Positions 9,045 through 17,637 of a stretch of 64,000 bases of DNA are shown one piece after another. Made by a program: the position numbers and the translations under genes. Source of the stretch: CAKZNE01 sp964485405 (GTDB taxonomy: Bacteria > Bacteroidota > Bacteroidia > Flavobacteriales > Schleiferiaceae); contig CAZAJG010000014.1 of NCBI GenBank assembly GCA_964485405.1, forward strand, positions 1-64,000, in the 5' to 3' direction. The notes beneath the pieces were generated by a model. It ran no database searches, was not told the DNA's origin, and worked only from the letters and a program-made list of their open reading frames with translations. Each line of letters opens with the position of its first letter. Positions within the stretch are counted from its first letter, which is position 1.

Positions 9045-11069
9045 ATGAAAAGAATACATGCCCTTCCTACCTTATTGCTTACACTGTTAAGCTTTGCCTT
9101 TGTATCCGCACAGGTAAATCCTACCAGTTGGACGTATACCGTAAACAGAGTTTCTGATACGGAAGCGGAGTTATTGATGAGCGTAGAAATTGATCCAGGT
9201 TGGCATGTATATTCGAGTAGCTTAGATACAAACAGTTCAGTTATCCCTACCTCTGTAATTTGGGAAAAATCCGATGCTTTTACACTTAATGGCCCTTTAA
9301 CGGAACCTGAACCACACGAAGAATTTGATCCCAACTTTGGCGAGACATTACTCTGGCATGAGGATGGAGCTGAATTCAAGCAAAAGATATTGATCCATTC
9401 TTCTGAAGACTTTAGTGTAAGAGGAGAGTTCACCTTTATGGTATGTAACGACCAAGGGTGCTTACCACCGGATTACATTGATCTTGACTATGCAATAAAA
9501 GGAGCTGAAAATCCGGTTCAAAAAGAAACAGCAGAGATAAATTACAGCACTAAAGAAAACGTTGAAGACTCAAAAGAAGAGGTTACAGAAGATCCCGATA
9601 GCGAAACCGTTTCAGACTCCTCCTCAGAAGAATCTGATGACTCAAGATCCTTAATCTCTATCTTCATTTTTAGTTTTTTAGGTGGATTCGCGGCATTACT
9701 TACTCCATGTGTATTTCCTATGATACCCATGACGGTAAGTTTCTTCACTAAGCAGAGTAAGACAAAAGCTGCAGGTATTAGAAACGGAGTTTTATACGGA
9801 ATTTCAATCATCGCCATATATGTAGTTTTAGGGTATGGAATTACTTGGATATTTGGTGCCGATTCTCTCAACGCCCTCTCTACCAATGTAACATTCAATT
9901 TGGTTTTCTTCCTTCTTCTTGTTGTTTTCGCAATATCCTTTTTTGGAGCTTTTGAAATAATGCTGCCCAATTCATGGGCGAATAAGGTGGACGCTCAAGC
10001 GGATAGAGGAGGGATCATTGGAATCATATTTATGGCATTGGCCTTAGCCATTGTTTCTTTTTCTTGTACCGGTCCTATTGTCGGAACGTTACTAGTAGAG
10101 GCGGCATCAAAAGGAGGAGTAGCTCCTGTTATAGGCATGCTTGGTTTTTCATCGGCATTAGCATTACCATTTGCTCTATTTGCGGCTTTCCCAGGATGGA
10201 TGAATTCTTTACCCAAATCGGGTGGGTGGTTAAATAGTGTGAAAGTGGTATTGGGTTTTCTTGAGCTTGCTTTTGCTTTTAAATTCTTATCCAATGCAGA
10301 CCTAGTACTGCAATTGCATTTATTAGAGAGAGAGACGTTTATTGCTATCTGGATAGCTGTTTTTGGAGCCTTAGCACTTTATCTCTTTGGTAAAATCAAA
10401 CTTCCTCATGATTCTCCCCTAACACATTTATCTGTAGGCAGAATGTTGTTTGGTGTTTTGGTTTTATCTTTTACCATATACTTGATTCCAGGAATGTGGG
10501 GGGCACCTTTGAAACTTATAAGCGGATTCCCTCCTCCGGAAAAATACAGCGAATCACCACACGGAGTTGGTTATAAACGCCATGGAGGTGGTGGAGAAGT
10601 TCAAATTTTGCCAGAAGGAGCAAAGTATGGAGAACACGATATTGTCACGTTTACAGATTACGACAAGGCTTTTGCATACTCCAAAGAGATTGGGAAACCC
10701 CTTATGATTGATTTCACTGGGCACGCCTGTGTAAACTGTCGTAAAATGGAACAGCAAGTTTGGTCTGACCCACGAGTATTGCAAATTTTAAAGAATGATG
10801 TAGTTCTCGTTTCTCTTTATGTAGACGATAAGCGAAGACTCCCAAAAGACGAAGTAGTTACTTCTGAAATTTCCGGTAAAAAATTGAAATACATCGGTCA
10901 GAAGTGGAGCGAATTTCAGGCTTTAAAATACAAGCAAAACACACAACCTTTATATGTAATTGTGGATAATAACGAGAAAGATCTTACCTCTCCTGTAGGT
11001 TATGATCCCGACATCCCGCTGTACATCGATTGGCTGGAAGATGGCATTTCCAAGTTCAAAAAGAAATAA
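9045..11069 (+). CDS. dsbD: Thiol:disulfide interchange protein DsbD
   Basis: Moves electrons from cytoplasmic thioredoxin across the inner membrane to periplasmic thiol proteins. The 674-residue chain has a signal peptide (about 1-22), an N-terminal periplasmic domain with C134/C139 in VCNDQGC, an acidic serine-rich linker (about 170-200), an eight-helix CcdA-like membrane core with C222 in LTPCVFPM and C341 in SCTGPIVG, and a C-terminal thioredoxin-like domain with C562/C565 in CVNC. All three redox pairs are thus present. In Bacteroidota the protein often serves cytochrome c maturation or envelope repair; nothing here decides which. A strong terminator follows. Confidence 0.93.
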   Translation: MKRIHALPTLLLTLLSFAFVSAQVNPTSWTYTVNRVSDTEAELLMSVEIDPGWHVYSSSLDTNSSVIPTSVIWEKSDAFTLNGPLTEPEPHEEFDPNFGETLLWHEDGAEFKQKILIHSSEDFSVRGEFTFMVCNDQGCLPPDYIDLDYAIKGAENPVQKETAEINYSTKENVEDSKEEVTEDPDSETVSDSSSEESDDSRSLISIFIFSFLGGFAALLTPCVFPMIPMTVSFFTKQSKTKAAGIRNGVLYGISIIAIYVVLGYGITWIFGADSLNALSTNVTFNLVFFLLLVVFAISFFGAFEIMLPNSWANKVDAQADRGGIIGIIFMALALAIVSFSCTGPIVGTLLVEAASKGGVAPVIGMLGFSSALALPFALFAAFPGWMNSLPKSGGWLNSVKVVLGFLELAFAFKFLSNADLVLQLHLLERETFIAIWIAVFGALALYLFGKIKLPHDSPLTHLSVGRMLFGVLVLSFTIYLIPGMWGAPLKLISGFPPPEKYSESPHGVGYKRHGGGGEVQILPEGAKYGEHDIVTFTDYDKAFAYSKEIGKPLMIDFTGHACVNCRKMEQQVWSDPRVLQILKNDVVLVSLYVDDKRRLPKDEVVTSEISGKKLKYIGQKWSEFQALKYKQNTQPLYVIVDNNEKDLTSPVGYDPDIPLYIDWLEDGISKFKKK

Positions 11070-11073
11070 TCTA

Positions 11074-11104
11074 AAAAAACCCTCAACCAAGTTGAGGGTT
11101 TTTT
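11074..11104 (+). terminator. Rho-independent terminator after dsbD
   Basis: The stem AAAACCCTCAAC pairs with GTTGAGGGTTTT, starting 4 nt after the dsbD stop, and ends in a T run. It closes the kinase-pabB-tilS-dsbD block. Confidence 0.88.
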
Positions 11105-11116
11105 GTTTTTACTTGT

Positions 11117-11527
11117 ATGAAGTTTGAAGAACAGAGATATCGTTTGCGGCAACAAGATAAAATTGTGGGCTATATGCGAAAAATATCTAACAACTCTGTT
11201 TTCTATTCGCGCGGAGGCTGGTGGCGAGGGCAAAAAATAGAGTATGACGAAATTGATGAATGGATCGGCCTAAAAGATAAAAACGGACGCCATATTTATG
11301 AATGGGATATTTTGAGATATAAAATAGACCCTGATGACAAGGCTTATAAAAGAGGGGTAATATTATGGCGAGCAAAAGATAAAGCCTTTGGTATTCTCGA
11401 TTTAGAAATCAAGACTTTTATCCCCATAGAAGTAGAAGGCTTAAAAATGTTTAACGAGCATCAACTGCAGGTATACACCTATCTATTTTTAAATCCTAAG
11501 CTCAAAAAACAGCTGGGAATAGAATAA
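11117..11527 (+). CDS. YopX-like protein
   Basis: A 136-residue protein with the hallmark of the YopX family, IGLKDKNGRHIYEWDILRY (residues about 51-69), followed by GVILW. YopX proteins are small beta-rich proteins best known from prophages and of unknown function. Here there are no phage genes nearby, the gene follows the dsbD terminator by 12 nt, and its base composition matches its neighbours, so it looks like a resident chromosomal gene. Its last codons also carry the terminator hairpin of the convergent peroxiredoxin gene. No promoter was recognised. Confidence 0.72.
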   Translation: MKFEEQRYRLRQQDKIVGYMRKISNNSVFYSRGGWWRGQKIEYDEIDEWIGLKDKNGRHIYEWDILRYKIDPDDKAYKRGVILWRAKDKAFGILDLEIKTFIPIEVEGLKMFNEHQLQVYTYLFLNPKLKKQLGIE

Positions 11528-11551
11528 TTCAAAAATCACTCTATTCCCAGC
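11504..11551 (-). terminator. Terminator of the peroxiredoxin gene, embedded in the YopX-like gene
   Basis: The perfect 12-bp inverted repeat GCTGGGAATAGA (11512-11523) and TCTATTCCCAGC (11540-11551) has a 16-nt loop. On the minus strand it is followed by a run of six T (11509-11504). It starts 8 nt behind the bcp stop. The far arm and the T run lie within the 3' end of the convergent YopX-like reading frame. Confidence 0.72.
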
Positions 11552-11558
11552 AAAAGAA

Positions 11559-12020
11559 TTAAGCCATAGCTTCCAAAACTTGCTCAGTAGCTACTTTATT
11601 TTTCACTTTTTCAATAATCTCTTCAATAACACCTTCTTCACTAATTACAAAAGTAAGTCGGTGAATTCCATCATAAACGCGTCCCATAAACTTCTTTTCT
11701 CCCCAAACGCCATATGCTTGTATTACTTCTTTATCCACATCTGCAATAAGAGGAAAAGGAAGATCGTACTTGGTAATAAACTTCTGATGCTTCTTTTCAT
11801 TATCTGCACTTACACCTATAACAGCATACCCTTTATCAAGTAACATTTTGTAGTTGTCTCTAAAATTGCAAGCTTCTGTAGTGCAACCTGGAGTATCATC
11901 CTTGGGGTAGAAATAGAGTATTACCTTTTTTCCAGAAAAATCGCTTAGTGAAATTGTGTTTCCGTTTTGATCTTTCGCTTCAATTGCCGGAGCTTTGTCT
12001 CCAACTTTTAAATGTGTCAT
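11559..12020 (-). CDS. bcp: Thioredoxin-dependent thiol peroxidase (BCP/PrxQ type)
   Basis: Reduces hydrogen and lipid peroxides in the cytoplasm. The 153-residue chain has the peroxidatic cysteine C46 and the resolving cysteine C51 in PGCTTEAC, five residues apart as in atypical two-cysteine PrxQ enzymes, after the conserved segment LYFYPKDDTPG. No signal peptide is present. Monocistronic between the convergent YopX-like gene and the divergent nth. Confidence 0.93.
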   Translation of the reverse strand: MTHLKVGDKAPAIEAKDQNGNTISLSDFSGKKVILYFYPKDDTPGCTTEACNFRDNYKMLLDKGYAVIGVSADNEKKHQKFITKYDLPFPLIADVDKEVIQAYGVWGEKKFMGRVYDGIHRLTFVISEEGVIEEIIEKVKNKVATEQVLEAMA

Positions 12021-12090
12021 GTGAATAAATTTATTTGACTATTGTTGTACTGCAGAATTCCTTCCGCATTAAAATGCATGATTATATAAG

Positions 12091-12768
12091 ATGACAAAGC
12101 AAGAAAAAGTTCAATTCGTAATTGAAAAATTAGAAGAATTTTATCCAGAAGTTCCTGTTCCATTAGACCATAAAGATTCGTACACTTTGCTTATTGCCGT
12201 TTTATTATCTGCACAATGTACAGATGAGCGCGTAAATCGAATTACCCCATCCTTATTTAAAGTGGCTGACAATCCTTATGATATGATAAAGCTGAGTGTG
12301 GAAGAGATCGCTAGCATCATAAGACCATGTGGACTTACCCCTATGAAATCAAAAGGCATTTATGGTTTATCCCATATCCTAATCGATAAACATGGAGGTG
12401 CTGTTCCCAATAACTTTGAAGATTTAGAGGCGTTACCCGCTGTTGGGCACAAAACAGCTTCTGTAGTAATGAGTCAAGCTTTTGATCATCCTGCCTTTCC
12501 TGTAGATACCCACATTCATCGTTTGATGTATAGATGGGGGCTCAGTAATGGAAAGTCTGTTCAACAAACAGAAAAGGATGCTAAACGTCTTTTCCCTAGA
12601 GAGATCTGGAACAAGCTTCATCTGCAGATTATCTATTATGCTCGAAGTCATTCTCCAGCAAGAGGCTGGGATCTAGAAAAAGATGTAATTACATGGACAA
12701 TAGGACGAAAGACCGTAATTGAAGAATATTTTAAAAATCAGTCCCTAAGGAAAAATAGAAAACCCTAG
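12091..12768 (+). CDS. nth: Endonuclease III-type DNA glycosylase/AP lyase without iron-sulfur ligands
   Basis: Base-excision repair enzyme that removes oxidised pyrimidines. The helix-hairpin-helix LPAVGHKTA with catalytic K121 and the aspartate D139 in PVDTHIHR are present. The C-terminal region that normally holds the four cysteines of the [4Fe-4S] cluster instead reads SHSPARGWDLEKD and has no cysteine. From memory this is usual in flavobacterial orthologues, so it is probably a clade trait, not damage. The 3' end overlaps the convergent barrel-protein gene by 38 bp. Confidence 0.88.
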   Translation: MTKQEKVQFVIEKLEEFYPEVPVPLDHKDSYTLLIAVLLSAQCTDERVNRITPSLFKVADNPYDMIKLSVEEIASIIRPCGLTPMKSKGIYGLSHILIDKHGGAVPNNFEDLEALPAVGHKTASVVMSQAFDHPAFPVDTHIHRLMYRWGLSNGKSVQQTEKDAKRLFPREIWNKLHLQIIYYARSHSPARGWDLEKDVITWTIGRKTVIEEYFKNQSLRKNRKP

Positions 12769-15700
12769 GTTTAACCAAGCCATCCTCTATTCCCCAAGCC
12801 CAATCAAAGCGAAGGAAATAACCAAAAACGCGTGTTCTTAAACCAACTCCTACTCCTCCAATTATAGGTTCTCTTTGGCTATCTAGTACAATTAAACTCC
12901 CATCGTTTCCGCCAAAGGGAATTTCTGTAGTATTAATCTCATTTTCGTCTGAATATGGAGATGGTCCATTCCATGCGGTTCCAATATCTCCAAAGCCAAT
13001 TACTTGAAGATTTTTAAAGATATCACTCCGAATAGGCCTTTGAATCAAATAGCTTAGAATTGGCCATCTGATTTCACTGTTGATCACAGCAAACTTATCT
13101 CCATTTCGAATGTTCTGAAACGAGCCTCTCATATTAGTAACCAAAGTTTGGAAAGCGTAATCGTTTTGTTGAGCAAATGGCGTAGGTTCAAAATCAGAAG
13201 AAAAAGTATTGTCCACTCCTCCCATTATGTACAACAACCTTTCTGGGCCCCATGAAAAGCCCGAGGCAAAGCGATTGGCCCAGATTAGGTTTCTATGGAT
13301 AATGGTATAATGACGTAAATCAATCCCTGCTGTATATAATCCAGTTGGGCTTATATTCAAGTTGCGGTAATATTCAGCAAAAACCTTATATCTCAACCCT
13401 GAGTATAAGTTCAATCCAATTTTTCTGGAGTTATCATATACATAGGCAAATCGGCTCACCAGATAGTTCTCGTATAAGTCTGGAGTTTCCAAGGTATTGG
13501 TTTCTCTACTCAAGCTTATCGTCTTATCAATACGGTATCCAAGTGTTCCTCTAAAAGAAGCTACTGGGCTTATTGGCCAAGTAAATTTTGGAAGAATTTC
13601 ATGCGTAATAATTCTTTGATTGTTGTTGAAATCAAGAACCAGCAACTGACTTCTTCTAGAAAAGACATAATCAATATCCAATCGTTTTTTATAGTTGCTT
13701 ACCGCAAAGAAAAATTCAGCATTCGGGCTAATTGATGTTCCATTTAAGGGCTGGAAAGTGGTTCTTACCGCTCCAATAATTCGGTAATCGTGCATTAAAT
13801 CAAGCGCACCTGCTTTCAAGTTTGCATTAAATCCAAAGTTTAACAAATCAGGAGTAACAAAACCTGTAAATCGTTGGTATTGAGGATTGCTAAAAACATT
13901 ATCAAAGCCTACAGAAAAGTTGTCTTTAAAGAAGGAGAGGAAATAGTTTCTTTTTGGCGGAATCTCTAGCTCTTCCTCTTCTTGGTTAGCAGCGGTTAGA
14001 GTTTGAGGAACAGGTAAGAGTTTTACCTTATTTGTTTCATTTAATTTCGGTTTCTTACCCTGTTGCCTAATCTCTTGCTCATTATCAAATTGATAATCCT
14101 CAATATTAATTTCAAAATCTGAAGCTTTAACACCTGGATAGTACAAAGGCGTAACACTTTCAGAAATTAAAACAACCTGATTAGAGTCCTTCTTCTCTTG
14201 TTTCTTTATTGGATTAGGAATTACAGCGGTTTTACTTGGTGCTAAAACCGAGCGTAGGTTTGCATCCGTTGGCGACTGATAATCTCGTTCGTATATGCCG
14301 TATCGTTCATTCTTTAAAATCAAGTTGTACGTTTTATCTGTTTCAGGAGAAAAGGCCTGATCGAGAATAGAACGATCATAATTTGTAGCGATGAATTCTT
14401 TAAAATTATACGAGTAGTGCGTTATCGTATCCACATAAGAAATAGCGCTGTCTATTTTTATCAAGTGTCGATTTCGAATCCCTGACCGATCGCTGGTAAA
14501 TGCAATGAAGGATTTAGCGTAGGATAACGGATGCGTTTCGTTGATTCGTTTGGTATTGGTAAGCCTCCAAATGGTAGTGGTATCTTTTTCTGGCTCTTTC
14601 GCTTCCATGGCAAACAAGTCGTATCGCTTAGGAAGTAATTTATTGGACCACTCATCAGCAATTAAAGTATCCGTAATTCGATTAGAGCTGAATACAACTC
14701 TTTTATCGTTGTCAAAAAAGGCAGGGTTTAGATCTTGGTAAATATCATTGGTGAGTTGCTCAATCTTTGTATTTAAAATAGTGTATATAAAAATATCCGA
14801 TTGCCCCTTTTTGTGTGCAGATAGTATAAATCGTTTTCCGTCTTGAGAATACTTAAACGATAGTATTTTATCAAATTTGAAGAACTTTTTCTTTTCAAGC
14901 TTATCATCTTTCAAATTGTAAAAATTTAAAAAGATAAATCCCTTCTCTTCGGTTATCATGGTTAAGATTTCTCCATTGGGATGCCAAGCCAATAATGGGT
15001 AAGAAAAATCTGCATTTTGAAGTATCTTATATCCTCCTTTTAAAATCTTTTTTCTTTTTCCTTCTTCTAAATCTTTAATGTAAACTCGATATTCTCCATA
15101 TTTTTGCTTTACATAAGCCATATAACGTCCATCCTGGCTCAATTCCATCCGCACAATCTGTTTACTCTTGGGAACCTTTATTAATGGCTTACCCTCTATT
15201 TTCTCCGCCTGTAAATCTGCTTCCTTATAAATATCAGAATAGTAGGTTCTCCATCCATCAATTACCGTTTCTAAATCTTTTCCTAAGATGTAGGAGAAGC
15301 CACTTTCAATATTGCGATTCACAATGGCCATGTAAACAATATTCTTAATCACTTTTTGACCATACGTTTGGGCTATATAATGCCAAAGCGAATGACCCGC
15401 ATAACGAGCATTATCATCAATTAGAGAATTGATTCTTTTATATCGGCCACTTAAGAAACCATCCTTTACCGAATTATTAATATCAGAATCCCAGGAGTTC
15501 CCCATGTAACTTATCAAACCCTCTGTATACCACTCTGGGAGGTTTAGTAAAGTTGAGTTTTTAATGGATTGGGTAAAACTCCCATACACCAGATTGCTCA
15601 TTACAACTTCGCCTAAACCCGATTTAAGCTGACGCTCTAAATCCGTATAACTTCCATTGAAGTGAATAAAAAGCCTTCTACCAGAAATACGCGTAACTCC

Positions 15701-16138
15701 AGAGGTATTGTAATCCTCCTCATTGTTTGAGTTTACATTGCTCTGTTTTAAATCCGAAAGATTGTTAAAGACCAATATCTGAACTCTTTCGTCCAATGGA
15801 GAATCTAAAAAGTTCTCCATTCTTGGTAAAATCTGATCTGTGTATCGGGCCACTTGCGCAGCTAGCTCGTCATTGCCCCGGTAGAAATAAACATCATATC
15901 GTTCAAATCGATAAAAAACCCAGTCAAACTCATCGAATTGCACCCGGTTTTTACCGTACTGTTGAGTAAGCCCATAAAAGAACTGTGCTTTAGCTGGAAA
16001 TGCTAAAAACCAAACCAACAAGAGGAATAAAGGAAGTTTATAATTAAAACCGTAATGATTTTTCAAGACAGCGAATTTACTACTGACCAAAGGTCGTTTA
16101 TTCAATAACTGCGAGTCGTACGGTTTAGTATGACTCAC
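12731..16138 (-). CDS. Peptidase-like/TolB-propeller/outer-membrane barrel protein
   Basis: A 1135-residue envelope protein. After a hydrophobic signal segment (about 36-51, ending PAKAQ) comes a domain resembling gluzincin peptidases with PEWYTEGL. The place where HExxH is expected reads LGEVVMSN, so the zinc site is missing. A TolB/PD40 beta-propeller follows (about 320-620; SQDGRYMAY, FSSNR, FTSDRSG). A low-complexity linker leads to a C-terminal barrel (about 740-1135) with RGSFQNIRNGDKFAVINSE, like Omp85 surface-antigen domains, ending in phenylalanine. The first start is GTG at 16138, placed 6 nt after a -7-like element; a TTG at 16066 would place the signal peptide right at the N terminus. 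Function unknown; probably outer membrane. Confidence 0.78.
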   Translation of the reverse strand: MSHTKPYDSQLLNKRPLVSSKFAVLKNHYGFNYKLPLFLLLVWFLAFPAKAQFFYGLTQQYGKNRVQFDEFDWVFYRFERYDVYFYRGNDELAAQVARYTDQILPRMENFLDSPLDERVQILVFNNLSDLKQSNVNSNNEEDYNTSGVTRISGRRLFIHFNGSYTDLERQLKSGLGEVVMSNLVYGSFTQSIKNSTLLNLPEWYTEGLISYMGNSWDSDINNSVKDGFLSGRYKRINSLIDDNARYAGHSLWHYIAQTYGQKVIKNIVYMAIVNRNIESGFSYILGKDLETVIDGWRTYYSDIYKEADLQAEKIEGKPLIKVPKSKQIVRMELSQDGRYMAYVKQKYGEYRVYIKDLEEGKRKKILKGGYKILQNADFSYPLLAWHPNGEILTMITEEKGFIFLNFYNLKDDKLEKKKFFKFDKILSFKYSQDGKRFILSAHKKGQSDIFIYTILNTKIEQLTNDIYQDLNPAFFDNDKRVVFSSNRITDTLIADEWSNKLLPKRYDLFAMEAKEPEKDTTTIWRLTNTKRINETHPLSYAKSFIAFTSDRSGIRNRHLIKIDSAISYVDTITHYSYNFKEFIATNYDRSILDQAFSPETDKTYNLILKNERYGIYERDYQSPTDANLRSVLAPSKTAVIPNPIKKQEKKDSNQVVLISESVTPLYYPGVKASDFEINIEDYQFDNEQEIRQQGKKPKLNETNKVKLLPVPQTLTAANQEEEELEIPPKRNYFLSFFKDNFSVGFDNVFSNPQYQRFTGFVTPDLLNFGFNANLKAGALDLMHDYRIIGAVRTTFQPLNGTSISPNAEFFFAVSNYKKRLDIDYVFSRRSQLLVLDFNNNQRIITHEILPKFTWPISPVASFRGTLGYRIDKTISLSRETNTLETPDLYENYLVSRFAYVYDNSRKIGLNLYSGLRYKVFAEYYRNLNISPTGLYTAGIDLRHYTIIHRNLIWANRFASGFSWGPERLLYIMGGVDNTFSSDFEPTPFAQQNDYAFQTLVTNMRGSFQNIRNGDKFAVINSEIRWPILSYLIQRPIRSDIFKNLQVIGFGDIGTAWNGPSPYSDENEINTTEIPFGGNDGSLIVLDSQREPIIGGVGVGLRTRVFGYFLRFDWAWGIEDGLVKPRVFYFSLGTDF

Positions 16139-16144
16139 TTAGAA

Positions 16145-16152
16145 CGAAAGTA
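16145..16152 (-). promoter_or_regulatory. Possible -7 element for the barrel-protein gene
   Basis: TACTTTCG on the minus strand is one base away from TAnnTTTG and ends 6 nt before the GTG at 16138. It supports that start over the downstream TTG. Confidence 0.3.
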
Positions 16153-16296
16153 CACAATATTAAAGGAATTGGAGTCTCACCAATGACATCTGAACGCCTT
16201 CTAGCAGGGCGAAACTTTATCCTTAACTATATCTTGACGATAATCTAATGAAAAGGTTCGCTAAAAAAAGAACAAATAATCACTTCTTGCCCTTTC

Positions 16297-17637
16297 TTAA
16301 ATCAAGGAGAGCATCAAGTCTTCCACTTCTTGGCTATCCCACTTTTCCTCAATATTCGCCAATCCCATTACTTTTTCCATAATACGATCCTGACGTTTAC
16401 CTTCTTTTAGTGCTTCAGAATACCGGATATGACTAAAAGTTACCATAGAGTACAATGGAATCCACTTGTCCGGATGCTTAGTACTAAACTTAGCTTCAAT
16501 TTTCTTTTGAAGCAGAAACTTAGGGTCCCCTGTAAGATCGCGCATTTCCACAAAATTGCGCATCGCTAAATCTGCAATGGCATCCGCATCGGGTTTTCTA
16601 CTTTTCTGAAATTTATCCAAAATAGTATCCCAATCTTCACCATGTTCTGTCATGAGTTCGTTGAAAACGGTACAATCCTCGAATCCACTGTTCATACCTT
16701 GTCCATAAAATGGAACAATAGCATGTGAAGCATCGCCCAAAATGGTAATCTTATTGCTTTTTACCCAAGGATAGCAACGAATAATTACAAGAGATGAGGT
16801 TGGATTCTCCTCCCATTCTTTATCAAAATCTGGCATCAAATCAAGGGCATCTTTAAACTCTTGATCAAAGAATTCTCGTGCTTTATTTACCGAGTCCAAT
16901 TCAGAGAAAGAAGGATCCCCTTCAAATGGAAAAAATAAGGTACAAGTGAAACTCCCATCGGGGTTGGGTAGTGCAATAAGCATATAGTTTCCTCTTGGCC
17001 ATATATGCAAAGCTTCACGTTCCATTTTAAACGTCCCATCGGCATTTGGCGGAATGGTTAGTTCTTTATATCCATGTTCTATATACTCCTGCGAGTAAGA
17101 GAACCTATCTGTTTTTTGCATGGCAGACCGTACGGCACTAAATGCACCATCGGTTCCAAACATGAGATCTGAGTTTACTTTGGTTTCCTTGCCAGATTGG
17201 TAATTTTCAAAAACAGTCTCACCACTTTTCAGATCGATATCGGTACATTTCTCATTGAAGTTTATCTTCACATTTCCTGTATCCTCTGCCAACTCCATTA
17301 ATCGGGCATTTAAACCTGCTCGGGAAACTGAATAGATAGCTTCACCATCTTTTCCATATTGTTGATAGCTTAAATTCCCAGCTCTATCATGCATTACTCT
17401 TCGAAACATAGGAATAGAGATTTCTCTAATCTCTTCACCAATGCCAACTCCATCCAAGGCTTTCCACCCTCTATGGCTCAGGGCAAGGTTAATCGATCTT
17501 CCACCATCAATCAGGTTTTTACGCATGTCAGGTCTGCGTTCGTAGATATTTACATTATATCCTTTCTGACCAAGATAAATAGACAATAAAGAACCTACTA
17601 AACCGGCTCCACTTATGGTAACATCTGTTTTCGCCAT
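16297..17637 (-). CDS. kmo: Kynurenine 3-monooxygenase
   Basis: FAD-dependent hydroxylase that turns L-kynurenine into 3-hydroxykynurenine. The 446-residue chain opens with the dinucleotide-binding motif GAGLVGSLLS. GGRSINLALSHRG and the second FAD motif GDASHAIVPFYGQGMNSGFED, with its neighbour FNEL, are typical of KMO. Its start overlaps the kynureninase stop by 1 nt (TAATG), so the two are translated as a coupled pair. Tryptophan 2,3-dioxygenase and the later quinolinate enzymes are not in the window. The pair could serve tryptophan breakdown or de novo NAD synthesis. Confidence 0.92.
   Translation of the reverse strand: MAKTDVTISGAGLVGSLLSIYLGQKGYNVNIYERRPDMRKNLIDGGRSINLALSHRGWKALDGVGIGEEIREISIPMFRRVMHDRAGNLSYQQYGKDGEAIYSVSRAGLNARLMELAEDTGNVKINFNEKCTDIDLKSGETVFENYQSGKETKVNSDLMFGTDGAFSAVRSAMQKTDRFSYSQEYIEHGYKELTIPPNADGTFKMEREALHIWPRGNYMLIALPNPDGSFTCTLFFPFEGDPSFSELDSVNKAREFFDQEFKDALDLMPDFDKEWEENPTSSLVIIRCYPWVKSNKITILGDASHAIVPFYGQGMNSGFEDCTVFNELMTEHGEDWDTILDKFQKSRKPDADAIADLAMRNFVEMRDLTGDPKFLLQKKIEAKFSTKHPDKWIPLYSMVTFSHIRYSEALKEGKRQDRIMEKVMGLANIEEKWDSQEVEDLMLSLI

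Noticed and set aside
8978..9433. Minus-strand open frame of about 150 codons across the tilS/dsbD junction
   Set aside because: It lies opposite two well-defined genes, has no family motif and is composed like a shadow frame.
9542..10294. Minus-strand open frames inside dsbD
   Set aside because: They mirror hydrophobic codons of the membrane region of dsbD; no independent start signal or family.
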